The position numbers were made by a program, and so were the translations under genes. Shown here one piece after another: positions 17,575 to 26,900 of a stretch of 64,000 bases of DNA. The notes below the pieces were generated by a model, which saw nothing but the letters and a program-made list of their open reading frames with translations, did no database searches and was not told where the DNA came from. Source of the stretch: Clostridia bacterium. Its GTDB lineage: Bacteria > Bacillota > Clostridia > TANB77 > CAG-508. The stretch is taken from positions 1 to 64,000 of the forward strand of contig JAGAKS010000001.1 in assembly GCA_017625465.1 (NCBI GenBank). Direction: 5' to 3'. Within the stretch, counting starts at the first letter, position 1. Each line of letters opens with the position of its first letter.

Positions 17575-18823
17575 CTTCTTTCTTTATTACTGATATTACT
17601 GTTTTAAATAATATATTTATATCTAATGCAATTGATTTATGTTTTGCATAATAGCTTTCCATTTCAACACGTTCTTGATAAGATGTATCACTTCTACCAT
17701 TTGCTGCCCAATAACCTGTTATTCCTGGTTTTACTGACAATACAAGTTGTTTGTTTTCTCCAAACATTTCTATTTCATCATCTATAACAGCTCTCGGTCC
17801 TACTAAACTCATTTCACCTTTTAGTACATTTACGAATTGTGGAAATTCATCTAAGCTTGTTTTTCTTAAAAATTTTCCTATTTTAGTAATTCTAGGATCA
17901 TTTCTAAGCTTTCTGCTTTCATTCCATTCTTTTCTAGCTTCTTCATCTTCTGAAAGAAGTTTTTCTAATTTTTTATCAGCATCTACTACCATACTTCTAA
18001 ATTTGTACATTTTAAAGTGTTTGCCATATTTTCCTATTCTTTCATGTGAATAAAAAATTGGTCCTCTATCTCCACTTACAAAATTTACTATTGCAACTAC
18101 TATAGTTAATGGAATTAATATTGCTATTCCAACTAATGCTCCTAAAATATCTATTGCTCTTTTTACAATTTCAGATATTACTTCTTTTATTGTAGTATAT
18201 GTGCAATCTACTATACTTAAAGTATTCTTTCTTTTTAATGTTATTAATAATGTAATTAAAAGAATTTTTATGTTTGTCCAGAAATTTCTATTATAATAAT
18301 ACCTTGTGTCCATATCTAGTCTATCTAAAAATTCTATTCTTGTTCTTCCAGAAATTTGATATACACCTGTTAAACCTGGTTTTAATTGTGAAATTCTAGA
18401 AAAATATGTTCCCATTCTGTCTTTATCCTTAGGTTCATAAGGTCTTGGTCCTACTAAAGTCATATTTCCTAATAATAAATTTATAAATTGTGGTAATTCA
18501 TCTAAACCTGTTGTAGCTAAGAATTTTTCAAAATCTGAATTTTTAGCTCCTCTAAATTTAAACATTTTAAAGATTTTACCATTTTTTCCCATTCTATATT
18601 CCGCTTTAATTACATTTCTATAATCTCTATTTCTCGCATTTTGAAACATTACTACTATAGAAAATGGTATTAATATTATCATTCCTACTAATGCTACTAA
18701 TATGTCTATAACTCTTATGAATAACTCTTTAGTTATTATTTTTATTTTTTTGCAAAGCCTTGTAAATGCTTTTTCCCTAATGCTTTCAACATCAAAAGGA
18801 ATTGCAATCCAATTCTCTTCCAA
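17564..18823 (-). CDS. Fusion of two polyprenyl-phosphate sugar-1-phosphate transferase domains
   Basis: Two tandem bacterial sugar transferase domains (WbaP/PglC type), which start surface-glycan synthesis by loading a sugar phosphate onto undecaprenyl phosphate. Domain 1 (about 25-200): membrane helix after FIRVIDILVALVG, KMFKFRG, the Asp-Glu pair in GLDELPQF, LVGPRP and LKPGLTGVYQISGR. Domain 2 (about 220-419): KRAIDILGALVG, KMYKFRSM, TSLDEFPQF, LVGPRA, VKPGITGYWAANGRS. Domain 1 lacks about 30 residues between FKFR and DELPQ that domain 2 has. Both keep the catalytic Asp-Glu. Start codon is TTG after GAGGAGG. Single-gene unit with its own promoter and terminator. A single-domain protein is the rule, so the fusion is odd. 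Confidence 0.88.
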   Translation of the reverse strand: MEENWIAIPFDVESIREKAFTRLCKKIKIITKELFIRVIDILVALVGMIILIPFSIVVMFQNARNRDYRNVIKAEYRMGKNGKIFKMFKFRGAKNSDFEKFLATTGLDELPQFINLLLGNMTLVGPRPYEPKDKDRMGTYFSRISQLKPGLTGVYQISGRTRIEFLDRLDMDTRYYYNRNFWTNIKILLITLLITLKRKNTLSIVDCTYTTIKEVISEIVKRAIDILGALVGIAILIPLTIVVAIVNFVSGDRGPIFYSHERIGKYGKHFKMYKFRSMVVDADKKLEKLLSEDEEARKEWNESRKLRNDPRITKIGKFLRKTSLDEFPQFVNVLKGEMSLVGPRAVIDDEIEMFGENKQLVLSVKPGITGYWAANGRSDTSYQERVEMESYYAKHKSIALDINILFKTVISVIKKEGAM

Positions 18824-18884
18824 AATAAAACCTCCTCTAAAAGTTTATTATTTTTTATGTCTGACAATTAGTCCTACAAGTTTT

Positions 18885-18913
18885 ATTATACTCTTTTTTT
18901 TAATATTTTTCAA
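18885..18913 (-). promoter_or_regulatory. Promoter of the fused sugar transferase gene
   Basis: TTGAAA and TATAAT on the minus strand, 17-base spacer, about 60 bases before the TTG start. Confidence 0.7.
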
Positions 18914-18927
18914 CATTTTTAATAAAA

Positions 18928-18952
18928 AAAATCGCAAAAAATATGCGATTTT
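18928..18952. terminator. Terminator in the argS / sugar transferase gap
   Basis: AAAATCGCA/TGCGATTTT stem with a seven-base A/T loop and T-runs on both sides. The remainder of the 18824-19085 gap holds only the promoter. Confidence 0.7.
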
Positions 18953-19085
18953 TGGCTTTTTTTAACAAATTCTATCGTTTTTTAAAATTTACATAATAAT
19001 TTTGCATATTAATTATTTGTATACAATTTGACTATACTTACTTAAATTTAATAGATTAATATCTCATTTCTATATTCTTTTCACC

Positions 19086-20792
19086 CTACATTCTATTAGG
19101 CATATCTATTCCAAGTAAGCTTGCTCCTGTTTTTAATACAGTTCCGACAGCTTTGCTTAAATAAACTCTTGCATTTTGAATGTTTTTATCTTCATCTATA
19201 ATTTTATTTTCATTATAAAAATTACTATAGCTTCCAGCTAAGTCTATTAAATATCTTGCCAAAATTGAAGGCTCGTTTTTGTCTATAACATTTTGAAGTA
19301 CATCATCGAATTTATATAAATTTTTAATTACATTTAGACTTTGTTTATCTTGTAATAAACTTATATCAACTTCTTCAAAATTTGGAACATAACCTGCTTT
19401 TTCTAAAACGCTTTTTGTTCTAACATAAATATATTGAATATATGGTCCAGTTTCACCATTAAAGTTTAAAACTGTATTCCAATCAAATACTTGGTCTTTT
19501 ATAATTGTTGTACATAAATTATTGAAAATTACAGCACCAATACCAATTTTTTTAGCCTCTTCTTCTTTATTTTCCATATCTGGATTTTTTTCTTCAATAA
19601 TTTGTTTTACTCTATCTATTGACTCATTAAGTAAGTCTTCTACTTTAACTACATTACCTTCTCTAGTTGACATTTTTCCAGTTGTAAGTCTTACCATACC
19701 ATATTGAACATGCTCTAATCCTTTTTGACATTTTTCTGGTATATCTAAATATTTTGCAACTTCAAAAATTTGTCTAAAATGAAGTGCTTGCTCATAAGCA
19801 ACAACATATAAACATTTATCAAAATCATAAGTTTTTGCTCTATATCTAATTGCTGCTAAATCTCTTGTAGCATAAATTGTAGAACCATTAGATTTAGTAA
19901 TCATACATACACCTTTACCTTGATCTTCTAAATCTACAATTTTTGCTCCCTCGGATTCTGTAAGTTTTCCAGATTTTTCTAATATATCTACCACTTCGCC
20001 CCATGAGTTTGCATAAGATGCCTCACCTTTTATGCTATCAAATTTAACTCCAAGTAATTTATATATTCTATCAAATTCTTGTAGTGATACATCTCTAAAT
20101 CTTTCCCATAATTCTGTACAATAAGCATCTCCTGCTTCTAATAATCTAAAATTTTCTCTACAAGCATCTAATACACTTTCATCTTCTTTGCATAAATCAT
20201 TAATTCTAATATAGATTTTCATTAATTCTTCGATAGGATTTTCATCTATATTATACTCATTTCCCCATCTTTTATATCCCTCTATTAATTTACCAAATTG
20301 AGTTCCATAATCTCCTAAATGGTTTATACCAACTGTATTATATCCCATAAATTTGTATATTTTATACAAGGCAGCACCTATAATAGTAGTTCTTAAATGA
20401 CCTATATGAAAAGGTTTTGCAATATTAGGTGAAGAATATTCTACTAAAACAGTTTTACCTTCTCCCACTTTACTTGCACCATAATTTTCTTGTGTTTTTG
20501 AAATTTCTTCTAAAACTGTTTTTGCAAGTATTTGTTTATTTATATAAAAATTCAAATATCCACCTGCAATTTCAATTCTTTCAATATTTTCATCTGCTAC
20601 AATTTTTTCTTTTAATTCAGAAGCTATAACTGGTGGAGCTTTTCTTAAAGTTTTTGCAAGTTTAAAACATGGAAAAGCATAATCTCCCATTTCTTCATTA
20701 GGTGGGATTTCTATATAACTTTCAATTTCTTTAACATCTAACTCAACTTCTTTTGCAATTTTTTCTGAAATGATACTTTTAAAATTAATCAT
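19086..20792 (-). CDS. argS: Arginyl-tRNA synthetase
   Basis: Charges tRNA-Arg. HIGH-type signature in SSPNIAKPFHIGHLRTT at about 123-139, KMSTREGN in place of KMSKS, and a C-terminal DALR anticodon-binding domain ending GASLLGIDMPNRM. Length 568 is typical. It is followed on the transcript by a terminator and preceded by the VanZ-like gene 14 bases away. Since CGG may be an unused Arg codon here, argS itself appears ordinary. Confidence 0.96.
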   Translation of the reverse strand: MINFKSIISEKIAKEVELDVKEIESYIEIPPNEEMGDYAFPCFKLAKTLRKAPPVIASELKEKIVADENIERIEIAGGYLNFYINKQILAKTVLEEISKTQENYGASKVGEGKTVLVEYSSPNIAKPFHIGHLRTTIIGAALYKIYKFMGYNTVGINHLGDYGTQFGKLIEGYKRWGNEYNIDENPIEELMKIYIRINDLCKEDESVLDACRENFRLLEAGDAYCTELWERFRDVSLQEFDRIYKLLGVKFDSIKGEASYANSWGEVVDILEKSGKLTESEGAKIVDLEDQGKGVCMITKSNGSTIYATRDLAAIRYRAKTYDFDKCLYVVAYEQALHFRQIFEVAKYLDIPEKCQKGLEHVQYGMVRLTTGKMSTREGNVVKVEDLLNESIDRVKQIIEEKNPDMENKEEEAKKIGIGAVIFNNLCTTIIKDQVFDWNTVLNFNGETGPYIQYIYVRTKSVLEKAGYVPNFEEVDISLLQDKQSLNVIKNLYKFDDVLQNVIDKNEPSILARYLIDLAGSYSNFYNENKIIDEDKNIQNARVYLSKAVGTVLKTGASLLGIDMPNRM

Positions 20793-20806
20793 TATTTTCC
20801 TCTTTT

Positions 20807-21298
20807 CTATTTATTCTCTATTTTGGGATTTTTTAAATCTTCTTTTATTTTATTATCCATCATTATAATAGTAACTTCTATAATAAGCATACCTATAATA
20901 CCTAAAGCAGCGCCAAAAGTATCTATAAATACATCAACTACACTTCCATTTCTTTCATCTATAAATAATTGATGAAATTCATCAGATGCAGCATATAAAA
21001 CAATGTATGCAAAAGTCAAAATTAATCTTTTCTTTCTAGACATCTCTGGATATGTTATTGTTATTCCATAAAAAATCATGGCACCAACTGCATATTCAGT
21101 CATATGTGCAACTTTTCTTATAAGTGGTTCTAGGCTTTCTGCTTTTACAGTATCTCCATGTGCAAAAAAGTTAGCAACTATTCTACTTAAATTTCCAGAA
21201 TCTTCTCCTTGTTGATTTGACAAGCAAAATACTGCTATCATCCAAATCACTAATAAAACGATTAAAATTTTTCTTATTATTCTTCTTATTTTATCCAT
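20807..21298 (-). CDS. VanZ-like membrane protein
   Basis: 163 residues with four predicted membrane helices and the VanZ-family pattern: FCLSNQQG after helix one, VRKVAHMTEYAVGA, SDEFHQLFIDERNGSVVDVFIDTFGA. VanZ relatives are linked to teicoplanin tolerance and envelope biology, but most have no known role. No van genes are near. It shares a transcript with argS (14-base gap). Confidence 0.88.
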   Translation of the reverse strand: MDKIRRIIRKILIVLLVIWMIAVFCLSNQQGEDSGNLSRIVANFFAHGDTVKAESLEPLIRKVAHMTEYAVGAMIFYGITITYPEMSRKKRLILTFAYIVLYAASDEFHQLFIDERNGSVVDVFIDTFGAALGIIGMLIIEVTIIMMDNKIKEDLKNPKIENK

Positions 21299-21348
21299 TG
21301 TTTTTCTCCTTAATCCTTTGGTTAAATTTTACCATATTAGCTATGCTT

Positions 21349-21654
21349 TTATTTTTGCACACTAAGCTTTATTATTAAATCCATATTATCATCTTCTGCT
21401 GATTTATTTTTTCTTAGTTGTCCACATTTTTTGCATTTGAAAATGATTACATAACCTTTTTTGCCATCTATTTCAAGACCAACTGGCTCTAATACACCAT
21501 GACAATTTTCGGCCCTATCTCCTGGATTTATATCAACATGTTTAGAATGTAAACAATATGGACAATGATTTCTGCACGAATATCCAAGTTTACGCACATG
21601 TTTACCACAATTTTCACATTCAAATTCTTCATCTATTACTGTAAAATTACTCAT
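21349..21654 (-). CDS. RNHCP zinc-ribbon protein
   Basis: About 101 residues with three zinc-ribbon cysteine pairs: CENC, the name-giving RNHCPYC, and CKKC. The frame is open to a GTG at 21666, but ATG 21654 (MSNFTVIDEEFEC) fits the family better and has GGTGG upstream. It overlaps the end of the nucleoside kinase gene by 8 bases, suggesting coupled translation. Function of the family is unknown; it is widespread in Firmicutes. Confidence 0.85.
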   Translation of the reverse strand: MSNFTVIDEEFECENCGKHVRKLGYSCRNHCPYCLHSKHVDINPGDRAENCHGVLEPVGLEIDGKKGYVIIFKCKKCGQLRKNKSAEDDNMDLIIKLSVQK

Positions 21655-23278
21655 ATATACTACCACCGATAAATTCTTTTATTAGTGAATTATTTGGAAT
21701 TTTTTCTCCACTCATACTATCAAAATATTTTAATAATGTTATTAAACGTCTTGCTTCACTATATTCTGGATTATCTTGTGTAACCTCTTCTAATAAAGGT
21801 ATTGCATAATCTTTTAAAACAGCAAGTTCATATACAATAGAAGAATTGAACATAATATCGGCTTCTTCTTGATATGGGAATATGTTTTTTTGCTCTCCTC
21901 TATTTACAGAATACCACATTTTTAATGTATGAAGTGCTGAATAACCTCTAAATTGATGATCTCTAACTATTCTTCTTATAAGTCTTGTATCTGTAGTTGA
22001 AATTCTATTGTAATAATCTATATTTAATACTGTTAAATCACTAATATATACTTTAAACTTGTCCTCTTTAGAAATTAAAGAAGTAAGCTTATCATTTAAA
22101 CAATGTATTCCTTCGATAACTAAAATTTCATCTGGTTGCAATTTTAGTTTGTTTCCTAAATATTTTTTACTTCCAATTGTAAAGTCAAAAGTTGGAAGTT
22201 CTACTTCTTCTCCATTTAATAAAGCTAATAAATGCTTATTAAATAATTCTGTATCAATTGCTTCTATACATTCAAAGTCATAATTTCCAAATTCGTCTTT
22301 TGGATTATTTTCTCTTTCGACAAAATAATTATCTACTGAAATTGTAACTGGTTTTATTCCATTTACTCTAAGAGCCATTCCTAATTTACCTGCAAAAGTT
22401 GTTTTTCCAGATGAAGAAGGTCCTGCAATTAAAACCATTCTAACATTTCCTCTGTCTTTTATTTTTTGTGCAATTTCAGCTATTTTCTTTTCATGTAAAG
22501 CTTCTGAAAAAAGTATAAGTTCTTTTTCTCTTCCTTCTTTGATAGCTTTATTTAATTTATATACTGTATTTAAACCTAATATTTTATTAATAGTACAATA
22601 TTCATCTAAAGCTGATTTTAATTTTAAACTATCTCTTGTATCTTGAATTTTATTTGGCTCTGTGATACTTGGATATTTAACTAAAAATCCATCTCTATAT
22701 TTTTCTATATCAAAATATTTTGCAAAGCCCGTAGAAACTGGCATTGTACCATAGAAATAGTTATAATAATCTTCACAATAATATAAAGAAACTTTTTCTT
22801 TGTCTATATCTGTTTGAAGTCTACCTCTAAGTGATTTTTCTTTTTCATAAAATTCTTCTGCTTCTGCTGGTGTCATTATTACTTTTCTAATATCTAAATC
22901 TCTATCTATTATTTCTTGCATCTTAGCCTTTACGTTGTTTATAACATCATCTGTAATTATAAAATCATCTATTGTTACAAACATAGCATTTGAAAGTTGA
23001 TAATTTATAGTAAGTTTCGCCATAGGATAAACTTCACGAAAAGCTTTGCTAGTTATATACAAAAGACCTCTAATATATATAATTCTACCATCTCTATCTT
23101 GTCTATCTATAAAAGAAATTTCTCCATCTTTATCTATTATTTGTTTTAGAGAAGCAACTTCATTATTATATCTTGCTGCTATAATCTCACTATTATTTGA
23201 AATTTGTTCTTTAAAAGCATCTCTTATAGCAATATTATCTTCAAAAAAGTATTCTTCTCCATTATATTTAATTTTCAT
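21647..23278 (-). CDS. Uridine-kinase-like nucleoside kinase with TGS and ThrRS-like N-terminus
   Basis: 543 residues. An N-terminal ubiquitin-like/TGS part (about 1-60) is followed by a threonyl-tRNA-synthetase second-additional-domain-like region. The kinase domain follows, with Walker A GPSSSGKTTF at about 284-293 and SVDNYFVERENNP, and FDFTIGSKKY, EGIHCLND. Related proteins are found across Clostridia as predicted uridine/phosphoribulokinase-type kinases; the natural substrate is not settled. ATG after AAAGGATACAAAAGAT. Downstream gene overlaps. Confidence 0.88.
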   Translation of the reverse strand: MKIKYNGEEYFFEDNIAIRDAFKEQISNNSEIIAARYNNEVASLKQIIDKDGEISFIDRQDRDGRIIYIRGLLYITSKAFREVYPMAKLTINYQLSNAMFVTIDDFIITDDVINNVKAKMQEIIDRDLDIRKVIMTPAEAEEFYEKEKSLRGRLQTDIDKEKVSLYYCEDYYNYFYGTMPVSTGFAKYFDIEKYRDGFLVKYPSITEPNKIQDTRDSLKLKSALDEYCTINKILGLNTVYKLNKAIKEGREKELILFSEALHEKKIAEIAQKIKDRGNVRMVLIAGPSSSGKTTFAGKLGMALRVNGIKPVTISVDNYFVERENNPKDEFGNYDFECIEAIDTELFNKHLLALLNGEEVELPTFDFTIGSKKYLGNKLKLQPDEILVIEGIHCLNDKLTSLISKEDKFKVYISDLTVLNIDYYNRISTTDTRLIRRIVRDHQFRGYSALHTLKMWYSVNRGEQKNIFPYQEEADIMFNSSIVYELAVLKDYAIPLLEEVTQDNPEYSEARRLITLLKYFDSMSGEKIPNNSLIKEFIGGSIYE

Positions 23279-23294
23279 ATCTTTTGTATCCTTT

Positions 23295-23483
23295 CTAGAA
23301 ATTGAAATAAATTAATAATGAACCCATTAATAATAATAAAAATCCAAACATTTTAAGTCCTAAAGATGCATCATTTTTATCTCCAAAACTAAAATATTTT
23401 TTTACTATAGGTCTTGCATCATAAATAAATTTAACTCCAATAACTGCCGCAATTACTCCTATAAAAAGTAAAAATATTCTCAT
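23295..23483 (-). CDS. Small two-helix membrane protein
   Basis: 62 residues from ATG 23483 (MRIFLLFIGVIAAVIG), preferred over ATG 23492 because AAGGA lies seven bases upstream only for the later start. Two hydrophobic helices flank a polar linker (RPIVKKYFSFGDKNDAS). Sits 16 bases upstream of the nucleoside kinase gene, probably in one operon. No function known. Confidence 0.7.
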   Translation of the reverse strand: MRIFLLFIGVIAAVIGVKFIYDARPIVKKYFSFGDKNDASLGLKMFGFLLLLMGSLLIYFNF

Positions 23484-23587
23484 TTTAAACATCCTTTTTT
23501 ACATATTTTTTGCTATTTTATTTTATTATTTTTTTCATATTATGTCAATAGTTTTAGCCCTCTATTCAGCCTAAAAGTAAAGAAAAA

Positions 23588-23605
23588 GCATAAGCTATGT
23601 TATGC
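23588..23605 (-). terminator. Terminator after the DUF1294 gene
   Basis: GCATAA/TTATGC stem between A-runs and a CTTTTCT tract. Confidence 0.6.
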
Positions 23606-23622
23606 CTTTTCTTATATTTTGA

Positions 23623-23916
23623 TTATATAAATAACATTTGTAAAATTCCTTTGTATAATAAATATATTATTACACAAATTTCTGAAATTAAAATAGTTGG
23701 AAGTCCTACAGTAAATTTTAACTTTTTGGTTTTGTGTCTAAATACATACATACCTGTAATTGTTCCTATACCTCCACCTAAAAGTGTAACTACAAAAATA
23801 CTTTTTTCTGGTATGCGCCAATAACTTTTTTGCGCTTTATATTTATCAAGTGCCATCATTCCAAAACCTATTATATTTATTAAAATTATATATAAAACAA
23901 CATATTTTAATTCCAC
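23623..23916 (-). CDS. DUF1294 family membrane protein
   Basis: 97 residues, three predicted helices, and the family pattern DKYKAQKSYWRIPEKS, GGGIGTITGMYVFRHKTKK and KFTVGLP. Function unknown for the family. Placed just downstream of polC (31 bases). Confidence 0.88.
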   Translation of the reverse strand: MELKYVVLYIILINIIGFGMMALDKYKAQKSYWRIPEKSIFVVTLLGGGIGTITGMYVFRHKTKKLKFTVGLPTILISEICVIIYLLYKGILQMLFI

Positions 23917-23946
23917 TTAAACCTCTCCTTTAAATTAAAATTAAAA

Positions 23947-26900
23947 TTAAAATGCAAACAATGACATCTGATTTGATTTTGTCATTCCCTTTAAAAGACC
24001 TGCATTTTTTAAAGTTTCGATTGCTACTTTTCCTATTTTAGAACGAGATTGTAAATCATCAACACATTCAAAATCTCCATCTTGTCTAGCATTATAAATG
24101 TTTTCTGCATCTATTGGTCCAAGTCCCGGAATACTATTAAGTGGTGGTCTTATTCCATCTTCCTCAACTAAGAATTTGTCATGATGTGATTTATATAAAT
24201 CTATGTCAAGGAATTTAAAACCTCTTTCATACATTTCAAGAACAAGTTCTAAAACTGGATACATTTCTTTATCTTTATTAGCTGCTGCATTTCCAGCCTC
24301 ATCAATCTCTTTCATTTTAGCTTTTACTCGGCCTTTTCCTTGACACATAATTTCACTATCAAATTGTTTTGCTCTTATAGAAAAATATGTTGCATAATAT
24401 GCAAGTGGAATATGAACTTTGAACCATGCAATTCTAAATGCCATTGTTACATAAGCAGCCGCATGGGCTTTTGGAAACATGTATTTAATTTTCTTACAAG
24501 AATCAATATACCAATCTGGTACCTCATGTTCTTTCATCAAAGCCTCTTGTTCAGGTGTTAAACCTTTTCCTTTACGAACAGATTCCATTATTTTAAATGC
24601 TGGGTTTGGCTCTAAGCCTTTTTTTATTAAATAAATCATAATATCATCACGACAACAAATTGCATCATTTAGAGTTACAATTTCTTGATGAATTAATTCT
24701 TGTGCGTTATTAAGCCATACATCAGTACCATGTGAAAGTCCAGAAATACTTATCAACTCAGCAAAAGTAGTTGGTTTTGTCTCTTCAAGCATTCCACGAA
24801 CAAATTTTGTTCCAAATTCTGGAACACCAAAACTTCCTGTTTTAGAATTAATTTGTTCTTCTGTAACTCCAAGTGCTTTTGTTGAACTAAATAAGCTCAT
24901 TGTTTCTTTATCATCTAATGGTATTTTTGTAGGATCAACACCTGTAATATCTTGAAGCATTCTAATCATTGTAGGATCATCATGGCCAAGAATATCTAAT
25001 TTTAATAAGTTTTGATCTATTGAGTGATAATCAAAATGTGTTGTAATAATATCTGAATTTGGGTCATCTGCTGGGTGCTGTACCGGACAAAATTCAAAAA
25101 TTTCACGTCCCTTTGGAACAACTATAATTCCTCCTGGATGTTGTCCAGTAGTTCTCTTTATTCCTGTACAACCTGTTGAAAGTCTTAAAACTTCAGCATT
25201 ACTAATTGGTTTTTCTTTCTCTTCAAAATAATGCTTTACATATCCAATAGCCGTTTTATCTGCTATGGTACCAACTGTTCCCGCTTTAAAAGTTGTACCT
25301 TTTCCAAAAATTACTTCTGTATATTTATGTGCTTTTGCTTGATATTCTCCTGAGAAGTTAAGGTCTATATCAGGTTCTTTATCTCCATTAAATCCTAAAA
25401 ACGTTTCAAATGGTATATCCATTCCATCTTTATCTAATTTATGTCCACATTTTGGACAATCTTTATCTGGAAGGTCAAATCCATTTTTTACACCATAATC
25501 TGAAAAATCAGAATACTTACAATTTGGACATCTATAATGTGGTTGCAGAGAGTTTACCTCTGTAATACCTGTCATGTTTGCAACAAATGAAGAACCAACA
25601 GAACCTCTTGAACCTACCAGATATCCATCTTCGTTAGATTTCCAAACTAGTTTTTGAGCTATAATATACATAACTGAGAAACCATTTTTTATAATGGAAT
25701 CTAACTCTTTGTCTAGCCTTGTTTTTACTATCTCTGGTAAAGGATCTCCATATAATTCGTGAGCTTTGCTATACGCAATTTCTTTAATTGTTTCTTCACA
25801 ACCTGGAATATGTGGCGCACATTTTTCTGGTGAAATTGGTGAAATTTTTTCACACATATCTGAAATTAAATTTGTATTTGTAACAACTACTTCATAAGCT
25901 TTTTCTTTTCCTAAATACTCAAATTCTTCAAGCATTTCTTCAGTTGTTCTTAAAAATAGTGGAGCTTGCATATCTGCATCATCATAACCTTGTCCAGCTT
26001 GCAAAATTCTTCTATATACCTCGTCTTGAGGATCCATAAAGTGAACATCACAAGTAGCTACAACAGGTTTATTTAATTTTTCACCTAATGCTACTATTTT
26101 TCTATTTATATCGCGAAGCCCTTCATCATCTGCAACAGTACCTTCTCTAACTAGATACTCATCATTTCCGATTGGCTGAATTTCAAGATAATCGTAAAAT
26201 TCGGCAATTTCTTCAATTTCTTCCTCTGGTTTATCACTAAGTACAGCCCTATATAATTCTCCTGCTTCACAGGCACTACCTAGAATTAAACCTTCTCTAT
26301 ATTTAGAAAACATACTTTTTAATATTCTTGGATGTTTATAAAAATAATCTAAATGTGAATAAGAAATAAGCTTGTATAAATTTCTAAGTCCTATGTAGTT
26401 TTTAGCAATTATAATAGCATGATATGATGGAAGCTTTTTATAATCAACTTCAAATTTATTATCAAAATCTATTATATGTGTTGCATCAACTTTTTTTGCT
26501 TCTTCTATCATAACTTTAAAAACTTCAACTAAAGTTTTAACATCATCTAAAGCTCTATGAGCGACATCTACTTTTATGCCTAAATTATCTGCAATAATTC
26601 CAAGTTTATATTTTTTATATTCTGGAAATATTGCTTTTGCTAATCTTAAAGTATCTATATATGTATAATCAAATTTATATCCGTATTGTTCAAAATTGTG
26701 TCTTAAAAATCCTGTATCAAAATCTGCATTATGAGCAACTAAAACACTATCACCTAAAAATTCAATTAGCTTAGGTAAAACTTTATCAATAGTTTCAGCA
26801 TCTTTTACCATCTCATCAGTAATATGAGTAACTTCAACTACTTTTTCTGGAATTGGTCTTTCTGGGTTAACAAAACACTCGAATTCTCCAATTTTTTCAC

